Source of the DNA: JANWXD01 sp037446115 | Lineage (GTDB): Bacteria; Acidobacteriota; Terriglobia; Bryobacterales; Bryobacteraceae | DNA length: 64,000 bases | NCBI GenBank assembly: GCA_037446115.1 | Contig: JBBIJF010000018.1 | Span: 1 to 64,000 of the forward strand | Reading direction: 5' to 3' | Shown: positions 1 to 10,887 of the stretch, piece by piece | Layout: every line of letters begins with the position of its first letter | Position numbering within the stretch: position 1 is the first letter of the stretch | Notes under the pieces: model-generated | Databases searched by the model: none | What the model saw: only the letters and a program-made list of their open reading frames with translations | What the model was told of the DNA's origin: nothing | Made by a program: the position numbers and the translations under genes

Positions 1-25
1 CCCGGGAGCACCCAAAGCTCCCGGG
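1..25. terminator. Perfect 9-bp hairpin at window edge
   Basis: Positions 1-9 and 17-25 are exact reverse complements separated by a 7-base loop. The stem is all G/C except for one A-T pair. No run of T follows on either side, so this is not a canonical intrinsic terminator, but it could end a transcript entering from the left. It may also be the end of a longer repeat cut by the window boundary. Confidence 0.35.
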
Positions 26-240
26 GCGAGTGTAGCGGCGAGCGCGCGGCTCCGATCGGGCGATTTGCTGGAAGTTGTTGGCAGGGCGGGGGGAAGTCGG
101 AGGGGTATGTGTGTGACCGGCTGTGCGGGGTCGGGTCAGTGCTTCGACTGGCGGGCGGCGGCGTGCGGTGAAGGGCGGGCTCGCGGGGTGGTGACAGCTT
201 GCTAAGCGCGGTCGGCTGCGGGTGAGGTGGCGGCGGGGCG
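26..240. other. Non-coding stretch, nothing recognised
   Basis: About 215 bases downstream of the M28 peptidase stop codon. The stretch is very G-rich on the plus strand. I see no reading frame with a ribosome binding site, no tRNA-like cloverleaf and no tandem repeat here. A gene crossing the left edge cannot be excluded but is not supported. Confidence 0.5.
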
Positions 241-1851
241 CTAGCGGCTCAAGCTTTTCTGACGGGCGGGGAGGAATTCGTCGCCGGGCTTCCAGGTGGG
301 CAGCGTGGCGAGGTTGGCGGCGTCCAGGCCAATGAGGAAGCCGAAGCGGGCGATCTGCTCGATGCCGGAAAAATCCCAGTCCTCGCGGTACTCGTCCGAG
401 GGGCGGTGATAGTGCCGGGCGTTGTAGTCCTCAAACAGCCGGCGGCCGTAATCGGGCGGCTTGCCGAAGAACTCATCGCCCATCTTGATGGAAAAAGCCG
501 GAATGCCAGCACGGGCGAAAGAGAAATGATCGGAGCGGTAATAGAAACCCTGCTCCGGACGGGGTTCGGGCTTGATCTCAAAGCCGATGCGCCGGGCGGC
601 CTGCTCGACCACCGGCCAGAGGGTGGTGCGCTCGGCGCCGGTGACGATGACGTCCCGGGTGCGGCCGAAGGGATAAAAGCCGTCAAAGTTTAGGGCCACG
701 GCGGTTTTGCCTGCGGGGAAGGCGGGATGTGCCGCGTAGTACTCGGAGCCGCGCAGGCCTCCCTCTTCGGCCGTCACGGCCACAAACACGGCGGAACGCC
801 GCGGCTTCTGCTCCAGAGCAGCCCAGAAGCGGGCCAGTTCGAGAAGGATTCCGCAACCCGTGGCGTTGTCCACGGCGCCGTTGTAAATGGAGTCGCCCGC
901 CACGGGCGTGCCGATGCCCAGATGATCCCAGTGGGCGCTGAAGACGACCGCCTCGGAAGCCAGCGCGGAATCGCTTCCGGGTACGATTCCGATGACGTTG
1001 TGCGTTTCGAGCTCGCGGACTTTCGAGGGAATGCGCGCCTCAATCCGGACGCCGAGCGGGATGGGGCGGAAACCACGTGTATCGGCGAGCTTGAGCAGTT
1101 CGTCCACGGAGCGGCCCGCCAGTCCCAGAAGCTTGTCACCGGCCTGCCGGGTGACCCATCCGGCGAAGGCCAGGGCGGGCTCGCCGGGGGCGAGTTTGAC
1201 GTAGGGTTCCTCACCGCCCCAGGAGTTGCGCACCACTTCCCAGCCGTAGCCCGCGGTTTCATCGGTGTGGATGATGACGGCGCCGAGTGCGCCCTGCCGG
1301 AGGGCTTCCTCGTACTTGTAGCTCCAGCGCCCGTAGTAGGTCAGGGCGCGGCCGGCGAAGAATGTTTCGTCGGCCGAGGGCGGCTCGTTGGTGAACAGCA
1401 CGACGATTTTGCCGCGCACGTCGGCGCCCGCGTAATCGTTCCACTGAAATTCCGGCGCCACGATGCCGTGGCCGACAAAGACGGCCTCGGCGGTGAATTC
1501 CTCCAGCGGCTTCTGCCGGCGGCTGACGCCGACGAAATCTTCGAGCCAGCGGAAATCGGCCCGCTTGCCGCCGCGCCCGGCGCTCAGGCGGGCGTCGGGC
1601 TGGGTCTGGATGCCGACGAGCGGGACTTTCTGAAGGTAGGTGCCGTTGTCGCCCCCGGGTTTCAGGCCCGCCAGGGCGAACTGGGTGGCGATGTATTCGG
1701 TGGCGAGCAGGCCGCCGCGCGTGGCGACGCCGCGGCCTTCGAGAAGATCGCTTGACAGGAAGCGCACGTGGGCGCGGATGCGGTCGCCGGAAATTTCCTG
1801 GATCTGCGCCAGGCAGGCGGCGGAGAGAGCAAGGAGCGCGAATTTCTTCAT
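241..1851 (-). CDS. M28 family zinc metallopeptidase with PA domain, exported
   Basis: A 536-residue secreted aminopeptidase/carboxypeptidase-like enzyme. The start was placed at the ATG giving an N-terminal MKKFALLALSAACLAQ signal peptide. An open frame continues upstream to 2124, but that part is shadow sequence running into the divergent gene. A protease-associated (PA) insert lies at about residues 140-260. The M28 co-catalytic zinc ligands are visible: H306 in HWDHLG, D328 in DNATG, E362/E363 in AEEGG and H442 in SDHFSF. Family members cleave N-terminal residues or dipeptides in the periplasm or outside the cell; the exact specificity cannot be read from sequence. A TACACT hexamer at 1869-1874 (minus strand) could be the -10 element. 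It is divergent from the ROK-like gene. Confidence 0.9.
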   Translation of the reverse strand: MKKFALLALSAACLAQIQEISGDRIRAHVRFLSSDLLEGRGVATRGGLLATEYIATQFALAGLKPGGDNGTYLQKVPLVGIQTQPDARLSAGRGGKRADFRWLEDFVGVSRRQKPLEEFTAEAVFVGHGIVAPEFQWNDYAGADVRGKIVVLFTNEPPSADETFFAGRALTYYGRWSYKYEEALRQGALGAVIIHTDETAGYGWEVVRNSWGGEEPYVKLAPGEPALAFAGWVTRQAGDKLLGLAGRSVDELLKLADTRGFRPIPLGVRIEARIPSKVRELETHNVIGIVPGSDSALASEAVVFSAHWDHLGIGTPVAGDSIYNGAVDNATGCGILLELARFWAALEQKPRRSAVFVAVTAEEGGLRGSEYYAAHPAFPAGKTAVALNFDGFYPFGRTRDVIVTGAERTTLWPVVEQAARRIGFEIKPEPRPEQGFYYRSDHFSFARAGIPAFSIKMGDEFFGKPPDYGRRLFEDYNARHYHRPSDEYREDWDFSGIEQIARFGFLIGLDAANLATLPTWKPGDEFLPARQKSLSR

Positions 1852-1944
1852 AGGCGGCCGGAAACTCCAGTGTAGCCCCGCCGGCTGCGGCCCGCACTTT
1901 CGGAGGTGCGCCTCCGGTATGCTCAGAGATTGGATTGAGGAGCG

Positions 1945-3351
1945 ATGCTGGACGTCGCTGTGCAATGCAGGCCGCCTCTGGATCCGGGCTTCGTGCCCGC
2001 CGCGCTGTGGAACCGCCGCTACCGGGATCTGGTGCGCTCGAGCGGGCGGGCGCGTCCGCTGGCGCTGGCGCTCGAGCGAGGAGACGGGGCCGTTTCGGTG
2101 TACACGACCGAGGTGTTGCCGCATGAGAGCCCGTGGATCGAACTGAACCAGCGGTACGCCGAACGGCTGTTGAAGTTTCTGCTCTGGCAGCGGGGGGCGT
2201 GGCGCGTGACGGTGGCGGGCGATCCGGCCATCGCCGCCTACTTACGCGCCGTCTACTCCCCGGCGGGCGCGCGGGCTTTTGACTACGAGTTCATGGGGGA
2301 GCGCGTTTACGGCAGGCCCATGGCGATCGAGAATGTTCCCTTCGAGCAGGCGCCCGGGGCGCGGGAATCGGCGTTGCATCTGGGGGGACATTTCGAGGGG
2401 TGTCGCATCGGGTTCGACCTGGGGGGCAGCGATCGCAAGTGCGCCGCGGTGATTGACGGCGAGGTGGTGCATACCGAAGAAGTGGTCTGGGATCCCTATT
2501 TCCAGCCGGATCCGCAATACCACTACGAGCACATCCACGACACGCTGAGGCGGGCGGCGGCGCACCTGCCGCGCGTGGACGCCATCGGGGGCAGCGCGGC
2601 CGGGATCTATGTGAACAACGAGGTGCGCGTGGCTTCGCTGTTCCGGGGCGTGCCGCCGGAGCTGTTTGAAAAGCGGGTGCGGCGGATTTTCTTCGAGCTC
2701 CGGCAGGCCTGGGGCGGGGTGCCGTTCGTGGTGGCCAACGACGGAGAGGTGACGGCGCTGGCGGGCTCGATGGCGCTGGGAGACAACGCGGTGCTGGGGG
2801 TGTCCATGGGCACCAGCCAGGCGGGCGGCTGGGTGACGCCGCAGGGCGGCATCACGACGTGGCTCAACGAGCTGGCGTTTGCGCCGGTGGACTACCGGGC
2901 GGAGGCTCCGGCGGATGAATGGTCGGGCGACCGGGGCGTGGGCGTGCAGTATTTCTCCCAGCAGGCTGTGGCGCGGCTGGCGCCCGCGGCGGGCATCGCG
3001 CCGGCCTCCGAAATGCCGCCGGCCGAGCGGCTGGCTGCGGTGCAGAAGCTGGCCGACGGCGGCGACGAGCGCGCCTGCCGCGTGTTCCGGACCATCGGGA
3101 CGTATTTCGGCTACGCGATCGCGCACTACGCGGATTTTTACGAGCTGCGGCACGTGCTGGTGCTGGGGCGCGTGCTTTCCGGAGCGGCGGGCGAGCACAT
3201 TGTCTCGGCCGCTTCGGAAGTGCTCAAGAAGGAGTTTCCGGAGCTTGCCGAGCGGATCCGGCTGCACGTGCCGGGAGAGAAGGAGAAGCGCCACGGGCAG
3301 GCCGTGGCGGCCGCCAGCCTGCCTGAGATTCCGGCGCGGAGGGAGGACTGA
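1945..3351 (+). CDS. ROK-like sugar kinase family protein
   Basis: A 468-residue ASKHA-fold protein. The phosphate-binding loop FDLGGSDRK begins near residue 157 (D158), and a second glycine-rich segment (GVSMGTSQAGG) lies near residue 290. An unusual N-terminal extension of about 150 residues precedes the kinase fold. The CxCGxxGCxE zinc motif of classical ROK proteins is absent, so this is a divergent member whose sugar substrate is unknown. The start is supported by a GAGGAG ribosome binding site 4-9 bases upstream of the ATG. The stop codon shares one base with the start of the PIG-L deacetylase gene (TGATG), so the two are almost certainly co-translated. That pairing suggests handling of an N-acetylated sugar (inference). 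Confidence 0.8.
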   Translation: MLDVAVQCRPPLDPGFVPAALWNRRYRDLVRSSGRARPLALALERGDGAVSVYTTEVLPHESPWIELNQRYAERLLKFLLWQRGAWRVTVAGDPAIAAYLRAVYSPAGARAFDYEFMGERVYGRPMAIENVPFEQAPGARESALHLGGHFEGCRIGFDLGGSDRKCAAVIDGEVVHTEEVVWDPYFQPDPQYHYEHIHDTLRRAAAHLPRVDAIGGSAAGIYVNNEVRVASLFRGVPPELFEKRVRRIFFELRQAWGGVPFVVANDGEVTALAGSMALGDNAVLGVSMGTSQAGGWVTPQGGITTWLNELAFAPVDYRAEAPADEWSGDRGVGVQYFSQQAVARLAPAAGIAPASEMPPAERLAAVQKLADGGDERACRVFRTIGTYFGYAIAHYADFYELRHVLVLGRVLSGAAGEHIVSAASEVLKKEFPELAERIRLHVPGEKEKRHGQAVAAASLPEIPARRED

Positions 3352-4199
3352 TGCAGTTTCATCATCCGACGGCGGATGTGTTTGTGCCGGACGGCCTGGA
3401 GTTGCCGGCGGCGCTCGAGCGCACCACGCATCTGTGCTTTTGCGCGCACCAGGACGACATCGAGATCATGGCCTATCACGGCATCGCCGAATGCTACGGT
3501 CGGCAGGACCGCTGGTTTGCGGGCGTGGTGGTGACCAACGGGGCGGGGAGCCCGCGCGCGGGGATTTATGAGAAGTTCACCGACGCGGAGATGCAGCAGG
3601 TGCGGCGGCGGGAGCAGCGCAAGGCGGCCTACCTGGGCGAATACGGCTGCCAGATCCAGCTCGACTATACGAGCGCGCAGGTGAAGGATCCGGGCCTGAA
3701 GGCCGTTGAGGAAGATATGACGGCGATTCTCAGAGTGGCACGGCCCCGGGTCGTGTACCTGCATAACCTGGCGGACAAGCACGACACGCACGTGGCCGTG
3801 AGCCTGCGGGCGCTGGCGGCGCTGCGCGCGGTGGCGGCGGAGTTCCGGCCGGAGAAGGTCTACGGCTGCGAGGTCTGGCGGGATCTGGACTGGCTGCCGG
3901 ACGAGGACAAGCAAGCGCTTCCGGTTTCGGCCCGGCCGAATCTGGCGGCGGCGCTGGTGGGCGTGTTCGACTCGCAGATCAGCGGGGGCAAACGCTACGA
4001 TCTGGCGACGCTCGGCCGGAGGGCGGCCAACGCCACGTATTTTGCTTCGCATGCCACGGATGTGGAGACGGCGCTGACGTTTGCGATGGACCTGACGCCG
4101 CTCGTCGAGGACCCCTCGCGCGACGTGGCGGATTATGTGGCGGGGTTCATCGAGAAGTTCCGGGCGGATGTGGAAGGGCGGCTGAGGCGGTTCCGCTAA
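3351..4199 (+). CDS. PIG-L family N-deacetylase
   Basis: A 282-residue protein of the LmbE/PIG-L superfamily, zinc enzymes that remove acetyl groups from N-acetylglucosamine-type substrates or from mycothiol/bacillithiol precursors. The zinc-binding motif reads AHQDDIE (H33, D35, D36) instead of the more common AHPDDIE. The usual downstream His appears as HDTHVAVS (about residues 143-150). No signal peptide is seen, so it is probably cytoplasmic. The gene is coupled to the upstream ROK-like kinase by a 1-base overlap. Its 3' end overlaps the convergent MFS gene by 4 bases. Deacetylation combined with phosphorylation of an amino sugar is a plausible joint role but is not proven. Confidence 0.85.
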   Translation: MQFHHPTADVFVPDGLELPAALERTTHLCFCAHQDDIEIMAYHGIAECYGRQDRWFAGVVVTNGAGSPRAGIYEKFTDAEMQQVRRREQRKAAYLGEYGCQIQLDYTSAQVKDPGLKAVEEDMTAILRVARPRVVYLHNLADKHDTHVAVSLRALAALRAVAAEFRPEKVYGCEVWRDLDWLPDEDKQALPVSARPNLAAALVGVFDSQISGGKRYDLATLGRRAANATYFASHATDVETALTFAMDLTPLVEDPSRDVADYVAGFIEKFRADVEGRLRRFR

Positions 4200-5506
4200 G
4201 TTCTGCGGTCCTGCCGAGGCTCGCCGTCTTTGTCAAGCGGCGTGACGGGGTCAATGAAGGGCCAGCAGAGCGTGCCGAGGAAGTAGACCCCGGCCATGAC
4301 GTAAAGGACCACGTTCCAGTCGCCGGTATAGCGGAGAATGTAGCCCGCCACGGGGGGCGCGACAAAGCCGGCCATGTTGCCCATCATGTTCATGGACCCG
4401 GAGAGGGTTCCGGCGTATTTTCCGCCGACGTCCATGCAGGCGCCCCAGGAGCCGGGCATGACCAGATCGTTGAAGAAGCTCGCCAGTCCCATGACGATCA
4501 TGGCCAGGTAGGGATCCTTGATGTGGATGGAAACAACGATCAGGACTCCGGCGCCGAAGAAACCGAGGATGGCCAGGAAGCGGCGCGCCGTGGCCACGCT
4601 GCCCATCCAGCGCGCCACCCGGGCGGAGATCAGTCCGCAGAACAGGGAGCCGAATCCGCCGAACAGCAGGGGGAAGATCGCCGCGCGCGAGCTGCTTTCC
4701 GGATCGAGCCCGCGAAACTCCTGCAGATAGGTCGGAAGCCAGGTGATGTAGAAGTACCAGGGATAGGCCAGGAAGAAATACTGCAGCCACAGCAGCCACA
4801 CGGTCCGGGAGGCGACCAGCTTGCCCCAGGGGACGTCGCCGTGGCCGGAGGCGGTTGACTCGGCGCCGGCGAGCAAGGCCAGTTCGGCGGCATTGACGCT
4901 CGGGTGGTGGCGAGGGTTGTCCTTGTACCAGCGCCAGAAGAACCCGCACCAGATCAGGCCCAGGGCTCCGAAGAGCTCGAAGGCGCGGCGCCAGTGCATG
5001 AACTGGAAGACGAAGATCACGAGCGGAGGAGTGAAGGCGCCGCCCCAGCGGGCGAAAGTCCACATGATTCCCTGAGCGCGGACACGTTCGGCGGCGGGCA
5101 GCCAGGTGGTGAAAGCTTTGGTGAGGTTCGGGAAGCAGCCTGCTTCGCCGGCGCCGAACAGGAACCGGATGACCCACAGGGAGGTCAGGCTCCAGGCCCA
5201 GCCCGTGGCGGCGGTGAAGAACGACCACCACAGCACGATGCGGATGAGGACGCGTTTGGGACCGAGCCAGTCGCCCATCCAGCCGCCGGGGATTTCGAAG
5301 AGGGCGTAGGCGAGTGCGAAGGCGGAAAACACGTAGCCCATCTCGACGTGGCTGAGGCCGAGGTCCCGGCGGATATCGGGAGCGGCCATGGAGATGCAAA
5401 CGCGATCAATGTAGGCCAGGATGGCCAGGGTGACGGCGAAGACGATCACCCAGTAGCGAGCCCGGGTGGGCGTGCCGGCGGCCACAGCGGCTGGTTCGGA
5501 GATCAT
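4196..5506 (-). CDS. MFS transporter, anion:cation symporter (hexuronate-type) family
   Basis: A 436-residue polytopic inner-membrane protein with about 12 predicted hydrophobic segments. The N-terminal signature is typical of the ACS family (ExuT/GudP-like): YIDRVCISMAAPDIRRDLGL, followed by the FEIPGGWMGDWLGPKR loop between TM2 and TM3. Family members import hexuronates, glucarate and related sugar acids with a proton or cation. The substrate here is unknown, but the neighbouring kinase and deacetylase and the later carbohydrate genes suggest a sugar derivative. The gene is convergent with the PIG-L deacetylase, with a 4-base overlap of 3' ends and no space for a terminator. Confidence 0.88.
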   Translation of the reverse strand: MISEPAAVAAGTPTRARYWVIVFAVTLAILAYIDRVCISMAAPDIRRDLGLSHVEMGYVFSAFALAYALFEIPGGWMGDWLGPKRVLIRIVLWWSFFTAATGWAWSLTSLWVIRFLFGAGEAGCFPNLTKAFTTWLPAAERVRAQGIMWTFARWGGAFTPPLVIFVFQFMHWRRAFELFGALGLIWCGFFWRWYKDNPRHHPSVNAAELALLAGAESTASGHGDVPWGKLVASRTVWLLWLQYFFLAYPWYFYITWLPTYLQEFRGLDPESSSRAAIFPLLFGGFGSLFCGLISARVARWMGSVATARRFLAILGFFGAGVLIVVSIHIKDPYLAMIVMGLASFFNDLVMPGSWGACMDVGGKYAGTLSGSMNMMGNMAGFVAPPVAGYILRYTGDWNVVLYVMAGVYFLGTLCWPFIDPVTPLDKDGEPRQDRRT

Positions 5507-5663
5507 CGAGAGAAAGGGATATCAGACCACGGACGAACGGTCGGGTGCAAGCCTCGGCGGAGGCGGCAGGGCGTGGATCGCCGCCGCGGCGCGGGCACGG
5601 GCGGGGGGATCGTGCCGCGCAGGCGGGGCCGGGGTGTGATCTGCGCTACAATGGCGGCGCGGC

Positions 5664-7319
5664 ATGGAGCAGATCGGCCGGTACCGGGTTATGGCCGAAC
5701 TGGGGCGCGGAGCGATGGGGGTGGTTTATCGCGCCCTCGATCCGGCGATCGGGCGCACGGTTGCGATCAAGACCATCCGCCTTGCCGACTTTGCGGACGC
5801 TGCCGAGCTTGCCCGCCTGCGGGAGCGGCTGCTCCGGGAGGCGCGTGCGGCCGGGGTTCTCTCGCACCCCAACATTGTCACGGTTTACGACGTGGGCGAG
5901 GAACAGGGGCTGGCCTGGATCGCGATGGAGTTCGCCAGCGGCTCGACTCTGGAGGAGCTGCTCTCCCGGCAAGAGCCTCTCGAGCCGGAGGCGGTACTCC
6001 GGATTTTGGGGCAGACGGCGGCCGCGCTCGATTACGCTCACGGCAAAGGCATTGTCCACCGCGATGTGAAGCCCGCCAACATCGTGATTCAGGAAGACGG
6101 CACGGTGAAGATCACGGATTTCGGCATCGCGCGGGATGCGGCTTCGCGCGATCTGACCCATGCCGGCACGGTAGTGGGCACGCCGAGCTACATGTCGCCG
6201 GAGCAGGTGGAGGGGCGGAGCGTGGACGGCCGTTCGGACCAGTTTTCGCTGGCGGTGATCGCATACGAGATGCTCACCGGAGAGAAGCCGTTCGCGCGGG
6301 AGCCGCTGCCCGCTCTGTTGTATCAGATCGCGCACGAAGAGCCGGCGCCGCCGCAGCGCATCAATCCGACGCTCGGCCGGCAGGTGGAGGTGGTGCTGCG
6401 GAAGGCGCTGGCCAAGCGGCCGGAGGATCGCTATGAAACGTGCACGGCCTTCGTGCGGGCGCTCGAGGGAGCCTGCGGCGCGTCGCCGGGCTGGAGGCCG
6501 CTCGCCCGAGGTGCGGGACAGAGCCTGCCGACGGCGGAAGTGAAGGCCGTTGCGGCAAGGCCGGCGCCTGCTCGTGCGCCGAAGCGGAGGAAACGAGTTT
6601 GGCCTGCGGTGTTTGCCGTGCTGGCGGTGGCGGCGGCAGCGGGCGGGATCTGGTGGCGGGGCGTGTGGTTTCAGTCCGCGGCGCGCGCTCCCGAGGCGCC
6701 TGCGCCGGCGGTGGAGGTTCCGGAGTCGTCCCGGCGGCCGAGCCCGGCGGGTCCGAGGCGGGAGGCGCCGGCTTCTCCGGTTCCACCGGAGGTTGCCGTG
6801 GGGGAGCCTGCCGGGGAGGTCGCCGCGCGCGCGACGGAGGAATCCCGGCCTCAGGCGCGGGCGAAAGAGGCGGCGTCCACGCCTGGGGCGAGCGGCGGCG
6901 CGGAGGCCTCGGTGGTGCTGGTGCGCACGAGCCCTCCGGGGGCGGTGGTGATGTTCGATCGGAACCCGGCGCTTTCCTGCAAGACGCCCTGCTCGATCTC
7001 CCTGGCTCCGGGGCGGCACACGGCTTCGGCCTCGCTTGCGGGCCACCGGCCTGCGATGCGTATTTTCGAGGTGCCGGGGGAAACGGACCTGTTTTTGTAC
7101 CTGGCTGCGATGACCGGGCAGGTGCAGATCATTTCCGAGCCGCCCGGGGCGGCGATCCTGTTGAACGGCAATCCCCGGCGCGAAACGACGCCGGCGACGA
7201 TCGAGCTTCCGGCCGGACGGCACACGGTCACCGTAGTCAAGGAGGGGCGGAAGGCCGAGCAGGAGATCGAGGTCAAAGACGGCGCCTTCGTGAGGATCCA
7301 CTTTGTGCTGAGCCCGTGA
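5664..7319 (+). CDS. Ser/Thr protein kinase with C-terminal PEGA domains
   Basis: A 551-residue single-pass membrane kinase. The Hanks-type catalytic domain spans residues 8-265, with glycine loop GRGAMG, the catalytic Lys in VAIKTIR, HRDVKPAN near 132, DFG near 152, and activation segment GTPSYMSPEQ. A Pro/Ala-rich juxtamembrane region follows, then a TM helix at about 311-333. A second low-complexity linker leads to two PEGA-type beta repeats (about 410-551, each containing a PPGA motif) predicted outside the membrane. A TACAAT hexamer at 5647-5652, 11 bases before the ATG, resembles a -10 element, so the transcript may have a very short leader. The gene lies 68 bases upstream of the LolA-like gene and the pilus/T2SS run, on the same strand. 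Regulation of that machinery is possible (inference). Confidence 0.93.
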   Translation: MEQIGRYRVMAELGRGAMGVVYRALDPAIGRTVAIKTIRLADFADAAELARLRERLLREARAAGVLSHPNIVTVYDVGEEQGLAWIAMEFASGSTLEELLSRQEPLEPEAVLRILGQTAAALDYAHGKGIVHRDVKPANIVIQEDGTVKITDFGIARDAASRDLTHAGTVVGTPSYMSPEQVEGRSVDGRSDQFSLAVIAYEMLTGEKPFAREPLPALLYQIAHEEPAPPQRINPTLGRQVEVVLRKALAKRPEDRYETCTAFVRALEGACGASPGWRPLARGAGQSLPTAEVKAVAARPAPARAPKRRKRVWPAVFAVLAVAAAAGGIWWRGVWFQSAARAPEAPAPAVEVPESSRRPSPAGPRREAPASPVPPEVAVGEPAGEVAARATEESRPQARAKEAASTPGASGGAEASVVLVRTSPPGAVVMFDRNPALSCKTPCSISLAPGRHTASASLAGHRPAMRIFEVPGETDLFLYLAAMTGQVQIISEPPGAAILLNGNPRRETTPATIELPAGRHTVTVVKEGRKAEQEIEVKDGAFVRIHFVLSP

Positions 7320-7387
7320 CGCGGCGGCGTTGGGTTCGAAGGGGCGGGTTTTTCCACAGTTCGGCCTCCGGCGGCGTCAAAACAAGT

Positions 7388-8032
7388 GTGGGCCTGTGGG
7401 CGCCAAGGGTGTGTCTTGTTCTGGCAGCCGGAGTGGCGGCGGGGCAGGATGTGGGGCGCGTGCTCGAAGGGATCGAGCGGCGTTACAACCGGGCCCGGAC
7501 GATTCAGGTGCATTTCGAGCAGACCTACACGGTGCGGGGGAGGCCGCCGCGCACCGAGAGCGGGGAGTTGTTTCTGCTCAAGCCCGGCCGGATGCGGTGG
7601 GAGTACCGGGTTCCGGCGGGCAAGCTGTTCGTCTCGGACGGCAAGTTCGTGTACCTCTATAGTCCCGATACAAACCGCGTCGAGAAGATGCCGCTCAAGG
7701 AGACCGAAGACCTGCGCGCTCCTTTGGGGTTTCTGCTGGGCCGGCTGGATTTTCGCCGGGATTTCGGGCGGTTTGTGTCGCGGCCGGAAGGGAGCGGTTT
7801 GCGCGTGGTGGCCGAGCCGAAGTCGGACCGGTATCCCTACACTCAGGTGGAATTCGTGGTGACGGCGCAGCATGAAATCCGGTATCTGCGGATCCTGGGA
7901 CAGGATCGCTCGGTGATGGAATTCCGTTTTGCGGGGGAGAAGGTGAACGTGCCGCTCGATCCCGCGTTGTTCCGTTTCACGGCGCCGCCGGGGGCGGAAC
8001 TGGTGGAGACGGTGGCGGGCGACAGCCGGTGA
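7388..8032 (+). CDS. LolA-like outer-membrane lipoprotein carrier
   Basis: A 214-residue periplasmic protein of the LolA/LppC-like fold, the chaperone that carries lipoproteins from the LolCDE transporter to the outer membrane. It has a short signal peptide ending near AAGVAAGQ. The mature part shows the family pattern: FEQTYTVRG, GELFLLKPGRMRWEY, a DGKFVYLYSPDTNRVEKM strand pair, and an L/LGRLDF segment. The in-frame GTG at 7388 was chosen because it puts the hydrophobic signal directly at the N terminus. Open frame continues upstream, but there it overlaps the kinase gene. No strong ribosome binding site is visible. The stop overlaps the GTG start of the following GspF-like gene, so the two are translationally coupled. 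Confidence 0.85.
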   Translation: MGLWAPRVCLVLAAGVAAGQDVGRVLEGIERRYNRARTIQVHFEQTYTVRGRPPRTESGELFLLKPGRMRWEYRVPAGKLFVSDGKFVYLYSPDTNRVEKMPLKETEDLRAPLGFLLGRLDFRRDFGRFVSRPEGSGLRVVAEPKSDRYPYTQVEFVVTAQHEIRYLRILGQDRSVMEFRFAGEKVNVPLDPALFRFTAPPGAELVETVAGDSR

Positions 8033-9249
8033 CGGTTATGGGGGAGTACGTTCTCAAGTACGCCGACAGCCGCGGGGAGATCCACCAGGCGGTGGCCGAG
8101 GCGGCTTCGGAACAGGAGCTGCGGGAGCGGTTCACGCAGCAGGGGTTTCTGGTGTACTCGGTGCGGCCGCGGCCGGCGGTGGCGGCGCTCGGGCGGCAGA
8201 TGCTGCCACGGCGGCGCCGGCTCAACCTGGAAAAGTTTCTGATCTTCAACCAGCAGTTCCTGACGCTGATTCGCGCGGGGCTGCCGATCCTCAAGGCGCT
8301 GGATCTGCTGGGGGAGCGGCTGACGGACGCCCGGCTGGGCGCCTACGTGAAGGCGGTGCGGGACGATGTGCGCAACGGGGCGCTGCTTTCGGAGGCGTTC
8401 CGCCGCCAGGGGGTGTTTCCGCCGGTGTACGTCACCTCGGTGCTGGCGGGAGAAAAGAGCGGCAGTCTGGCCGAGGTTCTGGAGCGTTACATTTCGTATC
8501 AGAAGCTGGCGCTGGCGGTGCGCAAGAAGCTGATGGTCTCGCTGCTGTATCCGGCGGTGCTGGTGCTGCTGGTGATCGGCCTGGTGGTGTTCCTGGTGAC
8601 CTACGTGGTGCCGAACTTCGCCCAGTTGTACAGCACGATGGCGGCGGAGCTTCCGCTGGTGACGCGCTATCTGATTGCGGTGGGGACGACGGCGCGCAGC
8701 TACGTGATTGCGTTCGCAGCCTTGCTGGCGGCGGCCCTGGTGGTGTTCCGCCTGTGGTCGCGGAGCGCGGCGGCGCAGGAGAAGCTGGACCGCCTCAAGC
8801 TGGCTCTACCGCTGGCGGGCGACATCTGGGTGAAGTATCAGGTGGCGCAGTTTGCCCGCGTGCTGAGCACGCTGCTTTTGGGCGGGATTCCGCTGGTGCA
8901 GGCGCTGGAGACGGCGGCCGATTCCCTCGGCAGCGGGCTGCTGCGGAAGGCGCTCGAGAAGGCGAAGAAAATGGTGAAAGAAGGCCAGCCGCTTTCGGCG
9001 GGGCTGGCGTCCACGGGTGTGTTCCCGAGTCTGTCCATTGACATGATGGAAGTCGGCGAGTCCACCGGGGCCTTGCCGAGCATGCTGGCCAGCGTGGCGG
9101 AATTCTACGAAGACGACGTCACCATCCGGATGACCGCGGCGCTGTCGCTGATCGAGCCCGCGATCATGATCTTCATGGGCCTGTTTGTGGCCTTTGTGCT
9201 GGTGGCGCTGTATCTGCCGATCTTTTCCCTGGCAGACACCCTGAGGTAA
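8029..9249 (+). CDS. Type II secretion / type IV pilus inner-membrane platform protein (GspF/PilC)
   Basis: A 406-residue polytopic protein with the duplicated GspF/PilC domain, one half at about residues 70-195 and the other at 275-400. Each half is followed by hydrophobic membrane segments. Recognisable motifs include FNQQFLTLIRAGLPILKAL in the first half and FARVLSTLLLGGIPLVQAL in the second. This protein anchors the assembly ATPase and the pseudopilin fibre in the inner membrane. The GTG at 8029 overlaps the LolA-like stop; an ATG lies three codons later. It is followed after 14 bases by the GspE/PilB ATPase, giving the usual motor and platform pair. Confidence 0.95.
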   Translation: MTVMGEYVLKYADSRGEIHQAVAEAASEQELRERFTQQGFLVYSVRPRPAVAALGRQMLPRRRRLNLEKFLIFNQQFLTLIRAGLPILKALDLLGERLTDARLGAYVKAVRDDVRNGALLSEAFRRQGVFPPVYVTSVLAGEKSGSLAEVLERYISYQKLALAVRKKLMVSLLYPAVLVLLVIGLVVFLVTYVVPNFAQLYSTMAAELPLVTRYLIAVGTTARSYVIAFAALLAAALVVFRLWSRSAAAQEKLDRLKLALPLAGDIWVKYQVAQFARVLSTLLLGGIPLVQALETAADSLGSGLLRKALEKAKKMVKEGQPLSAGLASTGVFPSLSIDMMEVGESTGALPSMLASVAEFYEDDVTIRMTAALSLIEPAIMIFMGLFVAFVLVALYLPIFSLADTLR

Positions 9250-9263
9250 GCGGGAGGGATTCG

Positions 9264-10883
<1,620 letters not shown>

Positions 10884-10887
10884 GGCG

